DNA of 64,000 nucleotides from Pelargonium tetragonum (Eukaryota; Streptophyta; Magnoliopsida; Geraniales; Geraniaceae). The DNA lies in NCBI GenBank assembly GCA_036897445.1, contig JAYMTL010000008.1:186001-250000 (forward strand), in the 5' to 3' direction. This document shows, piece by piece, positions 52,401-64,000 of this stretch. The translations under genes and the position numbers were made by a program. Every line of letters begins with the position of its first letter. Within the stretch, counting starts at the first letter, position 1. The notes under the pieces are model-generated. The model did no database searches. It was not told the DNA's origin and was given only the letters and a program-made list of their open reading frames with translations.

Positions 52401-55400
52401 ATAAATGACCTCTTAATAGAGTATCCCAAGTTTAAAACAGGTAATGTAATTAAGGAGACTTTATAAGCAAGGCAAATAAAAAGTATAGAAGAAAATTCCT
52501 CGAGATAGTTAAAAGGAATCCCAAGTAATAAAACTAGCTTTGTTTACTCGTTTAAACGGGTACGGATAAGCACCCTCTTACTCCTCTCAGCTAAGGTTCT
52601 TTAAAGTGAAAAGAGTCTTCTACTTATAAAATCTATCACTCCTCTAGAATAACATTTGGGTATAAAAAGGAGTTCAAACTTAGAGTCAAAATAGAATTAC
52701 ATTCAACTCTTAAGATCTTAAGAATCCAGATAAAGTAAGGACTCTCCTAACGTGTATTAATCTCTGGAAACCCCTTTTTCTTAATCCCTAGTAAAGAAAG
52801 TATAGCCCCTTGCATTCATTTTCTTTTTTTTCATTACCCGAGAATTCTCTTCTGAGTTTTTTGCGTAACTGAGTAGCTCTACCAAGAGTTTTGCTTAGTC
52901 TGAACCTAAAGAATTTCGCAGTTTTCTTATCGTGATCGTGAACCCCCTATATAGTAGTAGGGCTCTTGGAGTTTAAATAGGAGTGATGATCCATATTTTG
53001 TAAAAATGACCCGCATATTCATACAATAACAAAATTTTGCTGTACTAAAATCCTTCTAGAAATCGAAAAAGGGGGCTCTTGTAGAGTAATTCTAACTGAT
53101 TTTTCATCAAATGAGGCATAATGTGAATTTTTTATGTATTTTAAGAGGTGCCTTTCGTTTCTAAGATTTACCACTTATTAGTAGAGACTGTAGATAAAAA
53201 AGCTAATGTCAAGGATTTTAAAACAGGGGTTGTTATTATATACAGTGCAATTTAATAGCATAAGTTTTCATTTCCTGAGAGTCATTATCCATTATTAACA
53301 AATAAATGAAAAAGTAAATAAAGCATCTTGTATTGATCCCTGTTGCTAAAGAAAAAGGCGTTTGGTTTCTTTGATCTTTAAAAGACTTGTACCTCTTGAC
53401 TAGACTTTCTGGGCGCCTAGGACGAGCTCCAGGTTTTTCCTCTTTATACGAGTAGCCTTAAGATTCAAAATTATAAGAAAGTAATAAAATACCAATATAC
53501 TGAAAAGAGTATAGCAGACCCCTCGCTTTAGTCTTAGTTTTAGAGAAAGAACTCGTTTTAGAATTCCTATCTATTTTTAGGGGTCAAGGAAGAGCCTCGG
53601 GTTATCCTTATTACTTCTACATTCCTGAAAAGAGATTTTTAGCTAGTAAGGGGGGACCTATTCTTCCGATTTAGATAAAAAGAATCCATTCTCGTAAAAG
53701 AAGCTTTTAAATAACTTTACTTCAGTTCTACAAACTTTTTTTGTACTTACAGCAAAAGATTTACCTTAGCTTTAGAGTTCTCTACCGGCTTTACTCTATC
53801 CCTTAGAGTACGAGACCCGGAAACAGAGGATCACGGGAACAACCCCTTATGATAAAGACGTATATAAAAGGAACAGTCTCGAGATAAGCTTCTTAAAAAG
53901 CAGGGTTACAAAAAAGCAAAAAAAGGAATTTATTTAAAGACCTTGAAACCTTATAGAAAAAAGCCTCCCTTTTTAGTTCTGAAATAAAAATAGGTTCGAA
54001 TCTTTCCAGCTTTAGCCTTAGTTTTGACTATCTCCAGCTCTAGTTAATTCTCGGAAACACTCTAAGAATAAATATTCCTTTGCCCTTGGGTTACCCGTTT
54101 CGCTCTCCTATAAAAGCTTAAGCTAAGCATAGCAACCAATTCTTTTTGCTGTAAAGGTCAGACAGTTACTAAAGTATAATGAAAAACTGAAATTGTCTAA
54201 TTAAGTACTGGATTTTACCAGAGATCTTATTTAATAAGTTAATTTAAACAAAGCAGGCAAGTTATCCTTTTTAAAACTTGACTATTTACGTTGCAATGAG
54301 TAAGGTACTCAACCAGGATCTATTTCATATTCTGATATTCTGAAACATAGGAATTCCTACTTTGATTATAAAAATATTAGCCTCAGTCTCGTACAGAGCA
54401 ATATAAAAGGAAAAGCCATAATACTTTGCTAATTTTTTGTGTCTCGAAAATACTTAAAAATATGACTACAAAACCCTAATAAGTATCCTTTTATCTTACT
54501 AAGAATATTCAAATCAGAGCTAAGGGTGCTGTTACATTATGCAGTTTTCTTTCTGTTACAAGCTGTATTTCTAAGCGGCTTGCTTCAATTATAAAAATTT
54601 TTTTATCAAGGTTCCTCGCAGAGTAGTTATACTTTTGAGAACACTTGTAGGTAGGGGCAATACTAACTAACACCCAAATTTCGAGAAGTTTTCAGGACTA
54701 AATTACAAAAAATTTTTGTCTCCTTTATTAACTTTGCTTTATATAAAATAAGTAAATAAGTAATATAAAGGGGCAATTCTCTAATCTAAGTTAGGTGGAG
54801 TTGGATTTCCGTGTTAGTTTTTACTGTACTGTAAAAGAGGCCTTGAAAGAGGAAAAAGTCTTTTTCAAAGGATGTTGGTAGTTCCGATAGTACTACTTGT
54901 AAAAGGTACCAGAAACCTAAGTCTCTCATTATGCTTTTTGAGTCTTTGAAAGTTAGAACTGAGAATCTCGTGTAACGGCTTATATTATACCTTAAAGGCA
55001 TCCCCTTTTGTTCACTACAACTACAGGCCCACTAAACCTTATAAGAGATCCTCGCTCCAATACTTGAAAATAGAATTTCTTTAAAAAACTATGTAGTCAA
55101 GTCCAAAGAACGCTTAATAATTTATAAAGGTCTCCTTTTACGAAAGCTTAACACTCACACTCAATGAATCAACTCCCTTTTCTTTTTTTCTAAAATAACT
55201 AAGTCCTTTTTCAAGGGAGAGTGAAATTTTAGGTAAAGTAAGAATCCTTGTGGTAATCCATAAGTATATCGAAACAACATAGTATGAGATTCTGCATGAT
55301 TCGGGTTACAAACCAAGGCTCCTGGAAACCCTTAGAATTTATGTTTATTTGTCTACTTCTATATATTCTACACTTCCCACCCCCATTGCCGGTTTTAAAG

Positions 55401-58400
55401 ATGCTCTGTATGACCCTTTATTAATAATAAAATATATTAATTTAAGTTCTTCTTTTAATTTAAATCGTTAACTTCCCTTTTAGCCACTCTGCAACGGAAT
55501 CTAGTGACTTCAACCCGGAATAAATTAAATATAAATATGGAATTCCCCTAAAGGATTCTTACCCTAAAAATAGGCGTTACAAGAATAAACTTTGCCTTGA
55601 TTTTGAGCTTTTCTATTTAATTTGTTAACTTTCTTGTATTAATGGTTATACTATCCAAGTCACTAGAGTAACCATATATCTATTTTTTGTACCTGGTCTA
55701 TACTATAAGAGTGTGCTGTCCCCTTACTTAATATGGATAGACCCCTCCTGAATAAATTTAAATAGGGTCATTTTCCTTTTAAATTCAATTTACTCTTTTT
55801 CTCTTCTTTTACGAGTTCCTTAATAGAAAAAAGTACTCATATTTTTGAATATCAACCGGATTTCTTAGGCCTCAAATTATTTAACATAACCAATTCAGTC
55901 TTTCTTTGTATAAATAAAAAGGATAAAGGGCATGAACTTTGTTATACTATATCCTAAAAGAGCCCTTAAATCTCTGAAAAGGATCCCCTACCTACAGTAT
56001 TCTCGTAATTATATCTTACTTTTACAAATAGTGCTGAATTTGATAAGGCAGTTCCGTGTAACTCCGAATTTTAGTAAATTATACCGGATATTATTAAATA
56101 TAAGGAGAAATCCAGAACTTGAACCGTACGCTATAAAGCAAAAGATATCCTACTAGATACCTTGCCTAGAGGTTTCCCTTTTTACTAAATCACTCTCGGA
56201 ATCCTTTTTATTGATACAGGCTTTACTAGAACCCTTCAGCCATAAACGGGTCTATTTTATTTTGTTATATTTCTTTTTATTAGGAAAGTAACTATAAATT
56301 ACATCAAACTCTAAAAGTGCTTATATACTTACTACATGTATATACAGGGTTATACCTTTAAGTTACTTTTTGCTGGTTTTATAAAAACTTAGTAATTTAA
56401 AAGGAGTTAAGTATTATCAAACTAGAGCTGAATCTCATTGTTTTAGTAGAATACGGGACTTTAGGTACACCCGTTAAGTAATAAAGTCAAGCTCCTGATA
56501 ACTAACTAAAACCCTCTTTGCATTTGCATCTCTTTTAGCTGGAAAAGGCAGCCCTTTTTTTAAGAACACCCAAAAAGTTCAATCAATCATTAACGCTCTA
56601 CACTGCATACTGATCTCAGTCTAATCCCATTGCTCAGAAAACTCTTGAAAAGGGAAACCCGAAGTAGACTCTTAGCTCGACTAGAATGAGTACCTAATGA
56701 GGAAAAACCCTCCCTTTACTTTTCTTTAGTGACATAAAAAAGCTTCTCCTTGCCCTTGGTTGACCCACACAAGTACCCTTTATAAGTGCTAAAACTTCTT
56801 TTTAGAGGTACCCCCTTATTAATTTAAGCGGAATTCCCTTAAGAAATCCCAGTTAGCAGTTACAAAGGGGCCGGCTACTAAATAAACTTTGTAAATGAAC
56901 CCAAACACAGGGTGTCCTTTATTGAATTAGACCTTAAAATGTCAGAGAAGATTAAGGAAGCCCACGTAGGGGCAGCCAGAGCAAGCGACGAATTTGAATG
57001 AAACTAGAATCCTTATAAGACAAAAACCGACAAAACTTTAGAGAAAGCCCCTTAGATAGCTCCGACTACGTAAAATAAAATAATAAGACAAAGCTCTTTA
57101 GAAGAGACCCCCTCAATTGTTAGAGTCATTTCCTTTTTTAGTTATCAAGATAATACAAAAATTGAAAATCTATAATAAGGGAATCCTCTTAATTGAAAAA
57201 GTATAACTTCTTTGTTCGTGGAGTAGCAATAAATCTTGAATTACTACACATTTTCGACGCTTAAAGAGGGAGCTCCTTTTATTTAGAACTTCCTTAAAAC
57301 GGATTCTATATTCCAAAGCCTCGGGTTTACTACAGAATCGAATTGTCTTTTCCTAGTATAGTCCGCCTTCTTTCCCCACCCAAAATTTCTTATATATATA
57401 CCATAAGGATTAAGGATTTCCCGCTTTTATTATGCCTCAATCTTTCAAAAGCTACTTACAGCCCCCGCACAAAGTATAAACACTAGGCTCTTAGATTTCC
57501 TAATTTTGTGGGCTTTCCTTTAGGTGCGAAAGTAATACACATTCGCATTAGTCTGTATTTGATAAAAACTACCAGCTTTAAAAAGAAACTAAAAGTTCAG
57601 GCTTTTTTAGGTTTTCTCTAAGAGTCCTCTTCGGCAGCTTATCCAGAGGCGATCTCCGTCAATTAAACGCTCGCCTGGTAGCTTATTATAAGTTATCTAG
57701 TTATTCTCTTCCCCTTCCTCAATATTGAGGAGTAACCTTTCCCTCGTGCCATATAGAATAAGTTCACAAGTACCTGAAGTAGAATTCTTGACTAGAAAAC
57801 ATAGCTAAGAGAGCAGCCTGGAATGGGTATTTTAGGTAAGAGTAAGGCTTTCAAGAGGGCTTTAATTGCTTTTTATAGGAATTTAGTAAGTTCCTTTTAC
57901 TATAATAAGCAGCACCCTTTCTTGTTTATACTGCGAACTCTAGCAAACTGAGCAAAAGTACAGGATCTTACCGGGTTTAGGCAATATGAAATTAATAGGA
58001 AATACAGGATTCAAAAAAGTAGAGTTGCCTTAGGAAAAGCGTTGTTTTTTGCGAAACGCTAGGAGAATGCTTGTAATTTCGTTTGCACTATTTTATAAAT
58101 AAGGTTTCTAGAAGGGAATCCTTAGATTATTTATCAATTTGCATGGGGGTTTTCCAATATTCGTTTGTAAAGTAAACAGGTATTTTGCAGCATTTTTTAT
58201 TGCTAAAAAAGAATCCAAGTTTATTTTCGGGTCTACTAAGTTTCAAAAATTTAAACAGGGTTTCTTAAGAGTAAGTCAAGGGATATACTTCAAGACTAAC
58301 AAAATGAAATTACAACCGAATTAACTTTGAATAAAAACTTTTTAGGAATTTTAAGATTTTCTACAAAAGGGTTTTGGGCTCTTTTACCACGAATACAACA

Positions 58401-61265
58401 GAATCTAATTTAGAGGGTCCTCTTTATAGGACTTTATAGGATAGGTACTGAAATTAAGGAATTCTCTGAAAAATCATATTAAGAATTATATGTCATTAAG
58501 TACTCTCTTCAATTAAATTAATAGGGATGCTCCAAGCTCTGCTTTTTGGACTCCTAAAATTAGCACTCTATTTTTTTTATAAAGCTTTTAGCAACCCTCC
58601 TGTAAAAAAAAGGCCCTTAGCACATTATTTGGCATATCCTATATGATAGTCTAACCAATTCGGGTGGTTACTGAAAAGCTTTTTTTAGCAAACATCAAAA
58701 AAGGGCTCCCAGTTAATCATTATATTCTCCTTGCTATTTGCCTTTAGTTCTATCTAGGAAATCCATAGGGTGCTGAGTATCCTAATTGCGGTTTACCTTG
58801 CCTTGTGCAGTTGATATGAAAAGGAATAAACTAAGGATAAAGCCATCGTTCGAAATTGCTTTTTTAACACTTTGTCATATAGGGAATTCCTACCGAGGGA
58901 GGTGTTATATTAGCATGAGTTAGGAGCCCTACTTAGTTACCTACTTTAAAACTTTAAAGGAGCTGTTTCAATCTAGAAGAATCCTTCATCTGTATACTTC
59001 ATTTTCAAATCCTCCGTGTCCGCTTCTGTTGTTAAAAAGCCCAGAGTGATAATACTCCATTATATTAGGGGATACTTTTAGTGGGTGCCTAAAAAATTTT
59101 TATGGATAAACGAACGGACAGCTTTTATCTCCAAAAACCTTAACGCGGAAAGTCCCAAGCTATTAAGGACTAGAGCATACTGGAGTTGTAGTATCTCATA
59201 ATTATAAAATACTAAAGCAACGAAAACTCGCACTACTAGAATAAAATAGTAGTCTCCTTGTCTCTTTCATAACAGCTAAGGATCCCATACATATTACAAA
59301 AAGGCACTTAATTATATAAGAGTACTCCTTTTTAACTCTACGAAGGGCACTTCTTAGGATTAGTAACTCTGTAAATTAATTAAATTTAGTCCTTTATTAA
59401 AACTGCTAAGGGATCTTAGGGATAGCACTAGTTAATACAAGGGAAACAGCTCTTATTTAAATTATCGGTTTAAACAAAAAGCCTAACTTAAAAAGTAAAT
59501 AACAAGTGTCCTTAAGAAAAGAGTGCTATACCAAGGGTTAATACAAAATACATAAACGAGTCCCTAAGAGGCATTTTTAGCGCACGGAAGGGTCTTAATT
59601 AATGGGTCCTCTGCAGGCAAAATTTTTCTGTTACTGAGTTTGATATACCTACCGTTAACAACCGAGCTGTCTTTTTGTTTTTTATGTATTAACCACGAAT
59701 TCATTTTCATTAGATTGCCCAAAGTATAGCCTTCCTTTCAATCAAAACATTCCTTGTTCCCCAGAAAGCTCCTATTCTAATAAACACTAGCATAAGCGTA
59801 TACCTGTGCATGAGCCTCCGAGAAAAAAAGGAACTCTTTTCTAAGAATCTCTAAACTGTCCTATAAAAATTGTGTGTTAAATTAAGCCCCTGTTTCTTGA
59901 GTGGAGTGGATCTGTAAGTTTTACTGGAGAAACCTAAACTTCGTAGTTATAAGCTATAGATTGATATATGATCTTACATGGGGACCTACATTACGACAAA
60001 AGTAGAACTGAGGAAGAGAGACGCAAAAAGCAATTCTTAGTTATTTTCGACATATAGTTTAGTTAAAAATCAAGCTATAACTATGATACGGATCCTCTTA
60101 AGCGAGCGTTAAACCATGCCATAAGAAGCTCCCTATTTTATCCTACCGTTTCTGCTGCATCAGTTTTCTTACAGGACCTCTTTTATCTTCTAAAATTTAT
60201 ATACGAGCTTTCCGCATTCCTGTACTATACAAAAATAAGGATTTCCCTTATTGCGAATTTGCTTATTACTTCAGAAAACGCGTACCTATTGTAAGTAGGA
60301 ACTTATAAAAGAATTCTTAAGGATTTACTACACTTACTTTTACTCTTTAGCTGTGGATACAGCTGATCAGGAAACCTCAAGCGAGGGAGAGGTTTTTTAG
60401 AAAGAGTCGCCGGTTCTAGTACAATAAACTGGAATTTTTGTAATATACTGCTTCTAGGCCTTAGATATTCTCCTTTTTTACACATACATACGAGAATGCT
60501 AGCCAAGTCATTTTATTGTAACTCTGCTCTTTTGGATCCCTTTTATAAGGAGCTGTTCTTAGTCTGCTGTTAATAGGAAAGTCTTAAGCTTTCAACATGG
60601 GAGAGCCTGGAACTTCATATAAGGAAATTAAAGCATATCTAGATAGAGCAAAATTGTATCCACTTTTCAACATATTAAATTCTGCAAATCGGATGATTAG
60701 CGTTTAATATATACATTTCAATTCTAAAAAGTATTTACCTTTTCTTAGTCATTCAGAAAACGAAGTGAAACCTGAAAGCATAAAGGAGGAGCCCTTCTTC
60801 CTTAACTGGAAAGCTATTCCTACTATTTATTTATAAACCCAATTCCAGAGTATTTTCGCGATCCCGTTATCGTCATAGTAGTACTCCCATCTGTCTAGTA
60901 CTATCGGCACCATTTCCTATTCCAGGATTTCCAGAGGGGTCCCAGCTTCTGTACTTTTTCGGGCTGTAACCTTGTAAAGCTTCAGTATTAATTTAGATAA
61001 AGACTAGTATAGCGGAAAGTTATTGAGTTCGATAAAAAGCTTTAGTCTTTTTGGAAGGGTTCTACTTGTAGTAAGTAATATAAAAGAAAAGTGAAATAAA
61101 GCCACCCCCGAGGAGAGAAGATATACCTTTTTATATAAGGGTCGAAAACGGGGTTTTCTTCCTTTTACTTTAGAGTGTACCGGATTGAGTAATTCCTAAA
61201 ATCAATCTTTCCTTTTATCCCTTTATCAAATTAAACTTAAACAAGTAGGACTGCCTAGAATTTTA
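49481..61265. other. Gene-free AT-rich bulk DNA with dispersed GG..CC dyads
   Basis: No gene was recognised. GGATCC occurs at 50120, 51973, 55981, 59280, 60090 and 60534. The longest frames are 71-77 codons and have no recognisable content. A perfect 10-bp tandem pair lies at 58422-58441. Confidence 0.55.
58422..58441 (+). repeat. 10-bp perfect tandem pair
   Basis: Two adjacent copies of ctttatagga. This is probably a simple slippage product in bulk DNA. Confidence 0.8.
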
Positions 61266-61269
61266 AGGT

Positions 61270-61560
61270 TTGTTTCCTCCTTAACGATAAGCACAAAGAG
61301 CGGGAGGTATTATCCTTAAAAACTAATACAATAAATAAAAAATCTCTTCTATACGTATGTAACTTTTAAGACTAGATATAGATAGCTAAAATAAGAAGAG
61401 TCCTGTTCTTATTCCTTAAAATTTTCTTAGGTAAGAGTAAGATGTTAACTCCAATAAGTACAGGCTGCAATAAGACTAGCAAGGCCCCTGGGACAAGTAA
61501 CATTACGGAGAGGTATTATCAAGGGTAAAGGGGACTCTAGGGAAAGTTATAGGGGTAGAA
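61270..61560 (+). repeat. Block D: broken family copy, plus strand
   Basis: This block opens with the family hairpin at 61276-61307 and keeps resembling block A for about 50 bp after it. The word ttaggtaa at 61427 and acaggctgc at 61460 match B2 in order and spacing sense. The frame around them reads LGKSKMLTPISTG and then further Ser, Thr and Lys residues, ending by about 61535. The hairpin-to-GGTAA distance is about 150 bp here, 220 bp in B2 and 260 bp in A, so indels separate the copies. It is broken, and the class is unknown. Confidence 0.45.
61276..61307 (+). repeat. Family hairpin in block D (best stem)
   Basis: CCTCC (61276-61280) pairs with GGAGG (61303-61307) around a 22-base loop that begins TTAACGATAAGCACAAAG. 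That 18-base word differs from block A at one position. Five Watson-Crick pairs make this the strongest of the three copies. Confidence 0.45.
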
Positions 61561-61565
61561 GTCTA

Positions 61566-64000
61566 ATCTTTCATTTGCATACCTATCCTAAATTATTTCT
61601 CTTTTTTGTGTTCCCTTGGTTTCGGGTTTCTTTTTAGTCATAGAAGTCCAGAAGTATAAAATTCTTTAGGGTAATGGGTTTGGATCGGAGACTCCTGGAT
61701 AATAAAAAGCTTGCTTAGGCAGTGTTATCCCTTTGAAGGAGACGGAATAGAACTAGCAATTTATGAAAGTAACCCGGAGCTTTGTTTTCCTTTTTCCTAG
61801 ACCAGTTCTATAACTTCTCTTTACATTTTTAGATTCAGATTCTGAATAGACAGTACTATAAAAATACGCGTTAATATCCCACTTGCGGCACCCCGCCCAA
61901 AGGAATAAAAAGAACTAGCTTCAGGATCTAGATCCCTGTAGATATTAACTAAACGAACAAGGTGAGACTTATTTTAAAGCAGAAATGGGTCTCTTCAGCT
62001 TTACATACATCTTTTTTGCTAGAGTTGTAATACCGAGTTTCCTAAGAGAAAAAGGGAATAAATGGAATTGTAAGTCACCAAACGTCCAAAAGGTTTTAGT
62101 TTCTCCTACTAAATGAAAATGCAGTATAAAGTTACCTTAGATTTTTCCTTAGTAATTAGTGGTATTCCTTTTCTGGCAGGCAGCTTTTGTTAGTATAAAG
62201 GCTCAGGGGTTGTGTTACAAACTCCAAATTTCTCGGGACTAAGCGGTAAAGGAATCTGACCCTTGTCTATTTCTTTTTCATTAATATTCCATATTAAGTT
62301 ATTATAGCATTCCCGTAAAAGTATATTCTAATTAAAGCCCTTTATATACACTTGCAAATTCCTTTTGGATTTTTTTAATAGGTGTAAACTTTTTAAGTAT
62401 AACATTATGTATAAGTCTTTTGTTACAATGAGTGTCGGATAGCTACCTTAGTCTTAGCTACTAGATTTTAGTGACTAGCATTTTCCAACGCCTTAGACTT
62501 GTTACTATGTTAACTCGGTTTAGAAATGGGGAACAGCAGAGCAGATTTACGTACCTTATATCTTATTGTACTGAATTTTTGAAACAGAAACTCCCCGTCC
62601 ACAACTAGTCATTTTTTTTGCGGCCAAAATACGATCCAACTCTAGATTCTCTTTATACTTTTAAAGTCTATGGGGTATCGAAAAGTTTAGTCCTAAAGGT
62701 TCTCGGGGGTCCCTTAACTTAAGGACTTGTATAGGAAAAATTTATGATCTAAAAAAGAAACCGGAGCATAATGAAGGTTTATCTATAGAACTTTCGAGCA
62801 CTATCGTGTTAAAACTTATAGTAGTCTTTGGCATCTACCTACTTACTAAAAATGAATAAGAGACAGCTTCTTATATACTTATATAATTTATACTTATATA
62901 ATTGGCATTTTCTTGTAAACAAGTCCTACTAGTTATGAAGTCTTTTCCTTGTACAAACTATTAATAAATAGAAAAAAGTAACACTAGGAGCACTTTTGAC
63001 AGGGAAATAAGTCAATATTTACAGTTAAGTTATTGTCGCTACTGCTTAGAATAAATACAAGGGGCTTTTACAGTGAATAATTGCTACCTTACTTATTCAC
63101 TTATTCTTAGGTTTGTATACTAATAGATATTTATATACAGGATACCCCTTTTTAATTACATTACCTGTTAGTTATAGGGTATTGAACTTCCCGTAGTAGG
63201 ACTTCTATACTAAAAACGACTATATGATATTAAAGACCCTCGAAAACGCGTCATAAGACAAGCAAATAAAGATCGGTTACCGGATTTTTGCAAGGAAACC
63301 CTGCTGTTTATAGTTTTTAGATAGTTTAGCCCTAAACTTAGAAGCCTATTACTTATTTCTTGTAATTACTGAGTTGAAAAAGGGAAGGGGTAGGGTCCAA
63401 ATCTTGTTAAAGTTACAGCTTAAGCAGAATCTCTCTTATATTAGTTTTTATATCAACCCCTTCCTAACAAATTTTGTCATAAAAAGGGATCAAAAATTTT
63501 GTTGGTATTAGAACCTCCGCGGGGCCCTTATTAGATAAATTTCATCAAAAACGCAATTTTCGCAAAAGAAAAGGGGGATCGGTATCTCTTTTTCCTCCGA
63601 AAAGTCATAAAGAAATCCTTGATGTTTTTACCTCAGGTTTGCCGAGACCCTACTAACTTAAATGCCTTTTCGTTAAGAAGAGCCGTTCCTTAATGGGTAT
63701 ATATGTATAGAGGATCCTCATAGAGGGGATCCCTTAATATAAGTCTAATATAGACATTTTAACTTGTACCTTTTAATAAGAGGGACACTTTCCTTCTAGA
63801 AAGTCCTTAAATATTTATACATCCAACCTTTTGGTATTCTATGAATCGGATATATTATTACTGTATTTTGAACCCTTGATTGAAAGTTTTGAGTTATTCT
63901 TATTTAGTAAAAAGGGAATATACAAGGACTGTAGAATACTTCCTTGTGGGAGCTGTCTTAGAAAATATCAGAGAATTAACATGCTATTTACATTTTTACC
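61566..64000. other. Gene-free AT-rich bulk DNA to window end
   Basis: No gene was recognised. GGATCC occurs at 63712 and 63727, only 15 bp apart, each extended into a longer imperfect palindrome. A 15-bp tandem pair lies at 62874-62903. The sequence runs off the window end without any feature boundary. Confidence 0.55.
62874..62903 (+). repeat. 15-bp perfect tandem pair
   Basis: Two adjacent identical copies of tatacttatataatt, immediately downstream of bulk DNA. This looks like a slippage product in a very AT-rich patch. Confidence 0.9.

Noticed and set aside
1-64000. RIP-type mutation as the cause of the AT-rich bulk
   Set aside because: CA and TG dinucleotides did not look depleted in the few bulk lines I counted, which argues against a CpA-to-TpA process. 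A full dinucleotide count would settle it.
1-64000. CRISPR array or bacterial operon content
   Set aside because: No regularly spaced direct repeats of 23-45 bp with unique spacers were seen, and there are no coding runs or ribosome-binding patterns.

Overview
The window is about one-third G+C (estimated by eye). I recognise no protein-coding gene, rRNA or convincing full-length tRNA anywhere in its 64 kb. The longest ATG-started open frame on either strand is 122 codons (15523-15891). By a hand calculation for random DNA of this composition, the longest stop-free run in six frames should be roughly 115-120 codons, so the open frames are no longer than chance predicts. There is no bacterial or viral gene density and no operon structure. 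The sequence fits non-coding, repeat-bearing DNA of an AT-rich eukaryote, such as a nuclear gene desert, a heterochromatic or centromeric stretch, or less likely an expanded organelle genome. I cannot name the organism.

Two textures alternate. Texture 1, the bulk (roughly 1-6570, 8260-34400, 35230-36090, 36560-48990, 49480-61265 and 61570-64000), is structureless AT-rich DNA carrying very many short G/C dyads of the form GG-N(2-4)-CC. In a hand count they occur about once per 100-150 bp. The hexamer GGATCC occurs at least 28 times where about 5 are expected. Texture 2 is a set of short blocks poor in these dyads: A (about 6577-8259), B1 (about 34560-35200, minus strand), B2 (about 36140-36560), C (about 48990-49480) and D (about 61270-61560). 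These blocks share short, ordered similarities: a small hairpin with a conserved loop in A, B2 and D, then a GGTAA word, then lysine-rich reading frames. They look like diverged, broken copies of one interspersed repeat family of unknown class.

Other structure includes a 25-bp perfect repeat at 10364 and 13179 with a partial inverted copy at 46327, and a 20-bp perfect repeat at the two ends of block A, exactly 1600 bp apart. There is also a 44-bp tandem duplication at 17011, three tRNA-like sites with a perfect T-loop/B-box word (6577, 28839, 47332), and an 11-bp-stem hairpin at 26011. No functional system can be reconstructed. The most interesting candidates are the dispersed GG..CC dyads, the shared family with its covarying hairpin, and the shortened tRNA-like sites.
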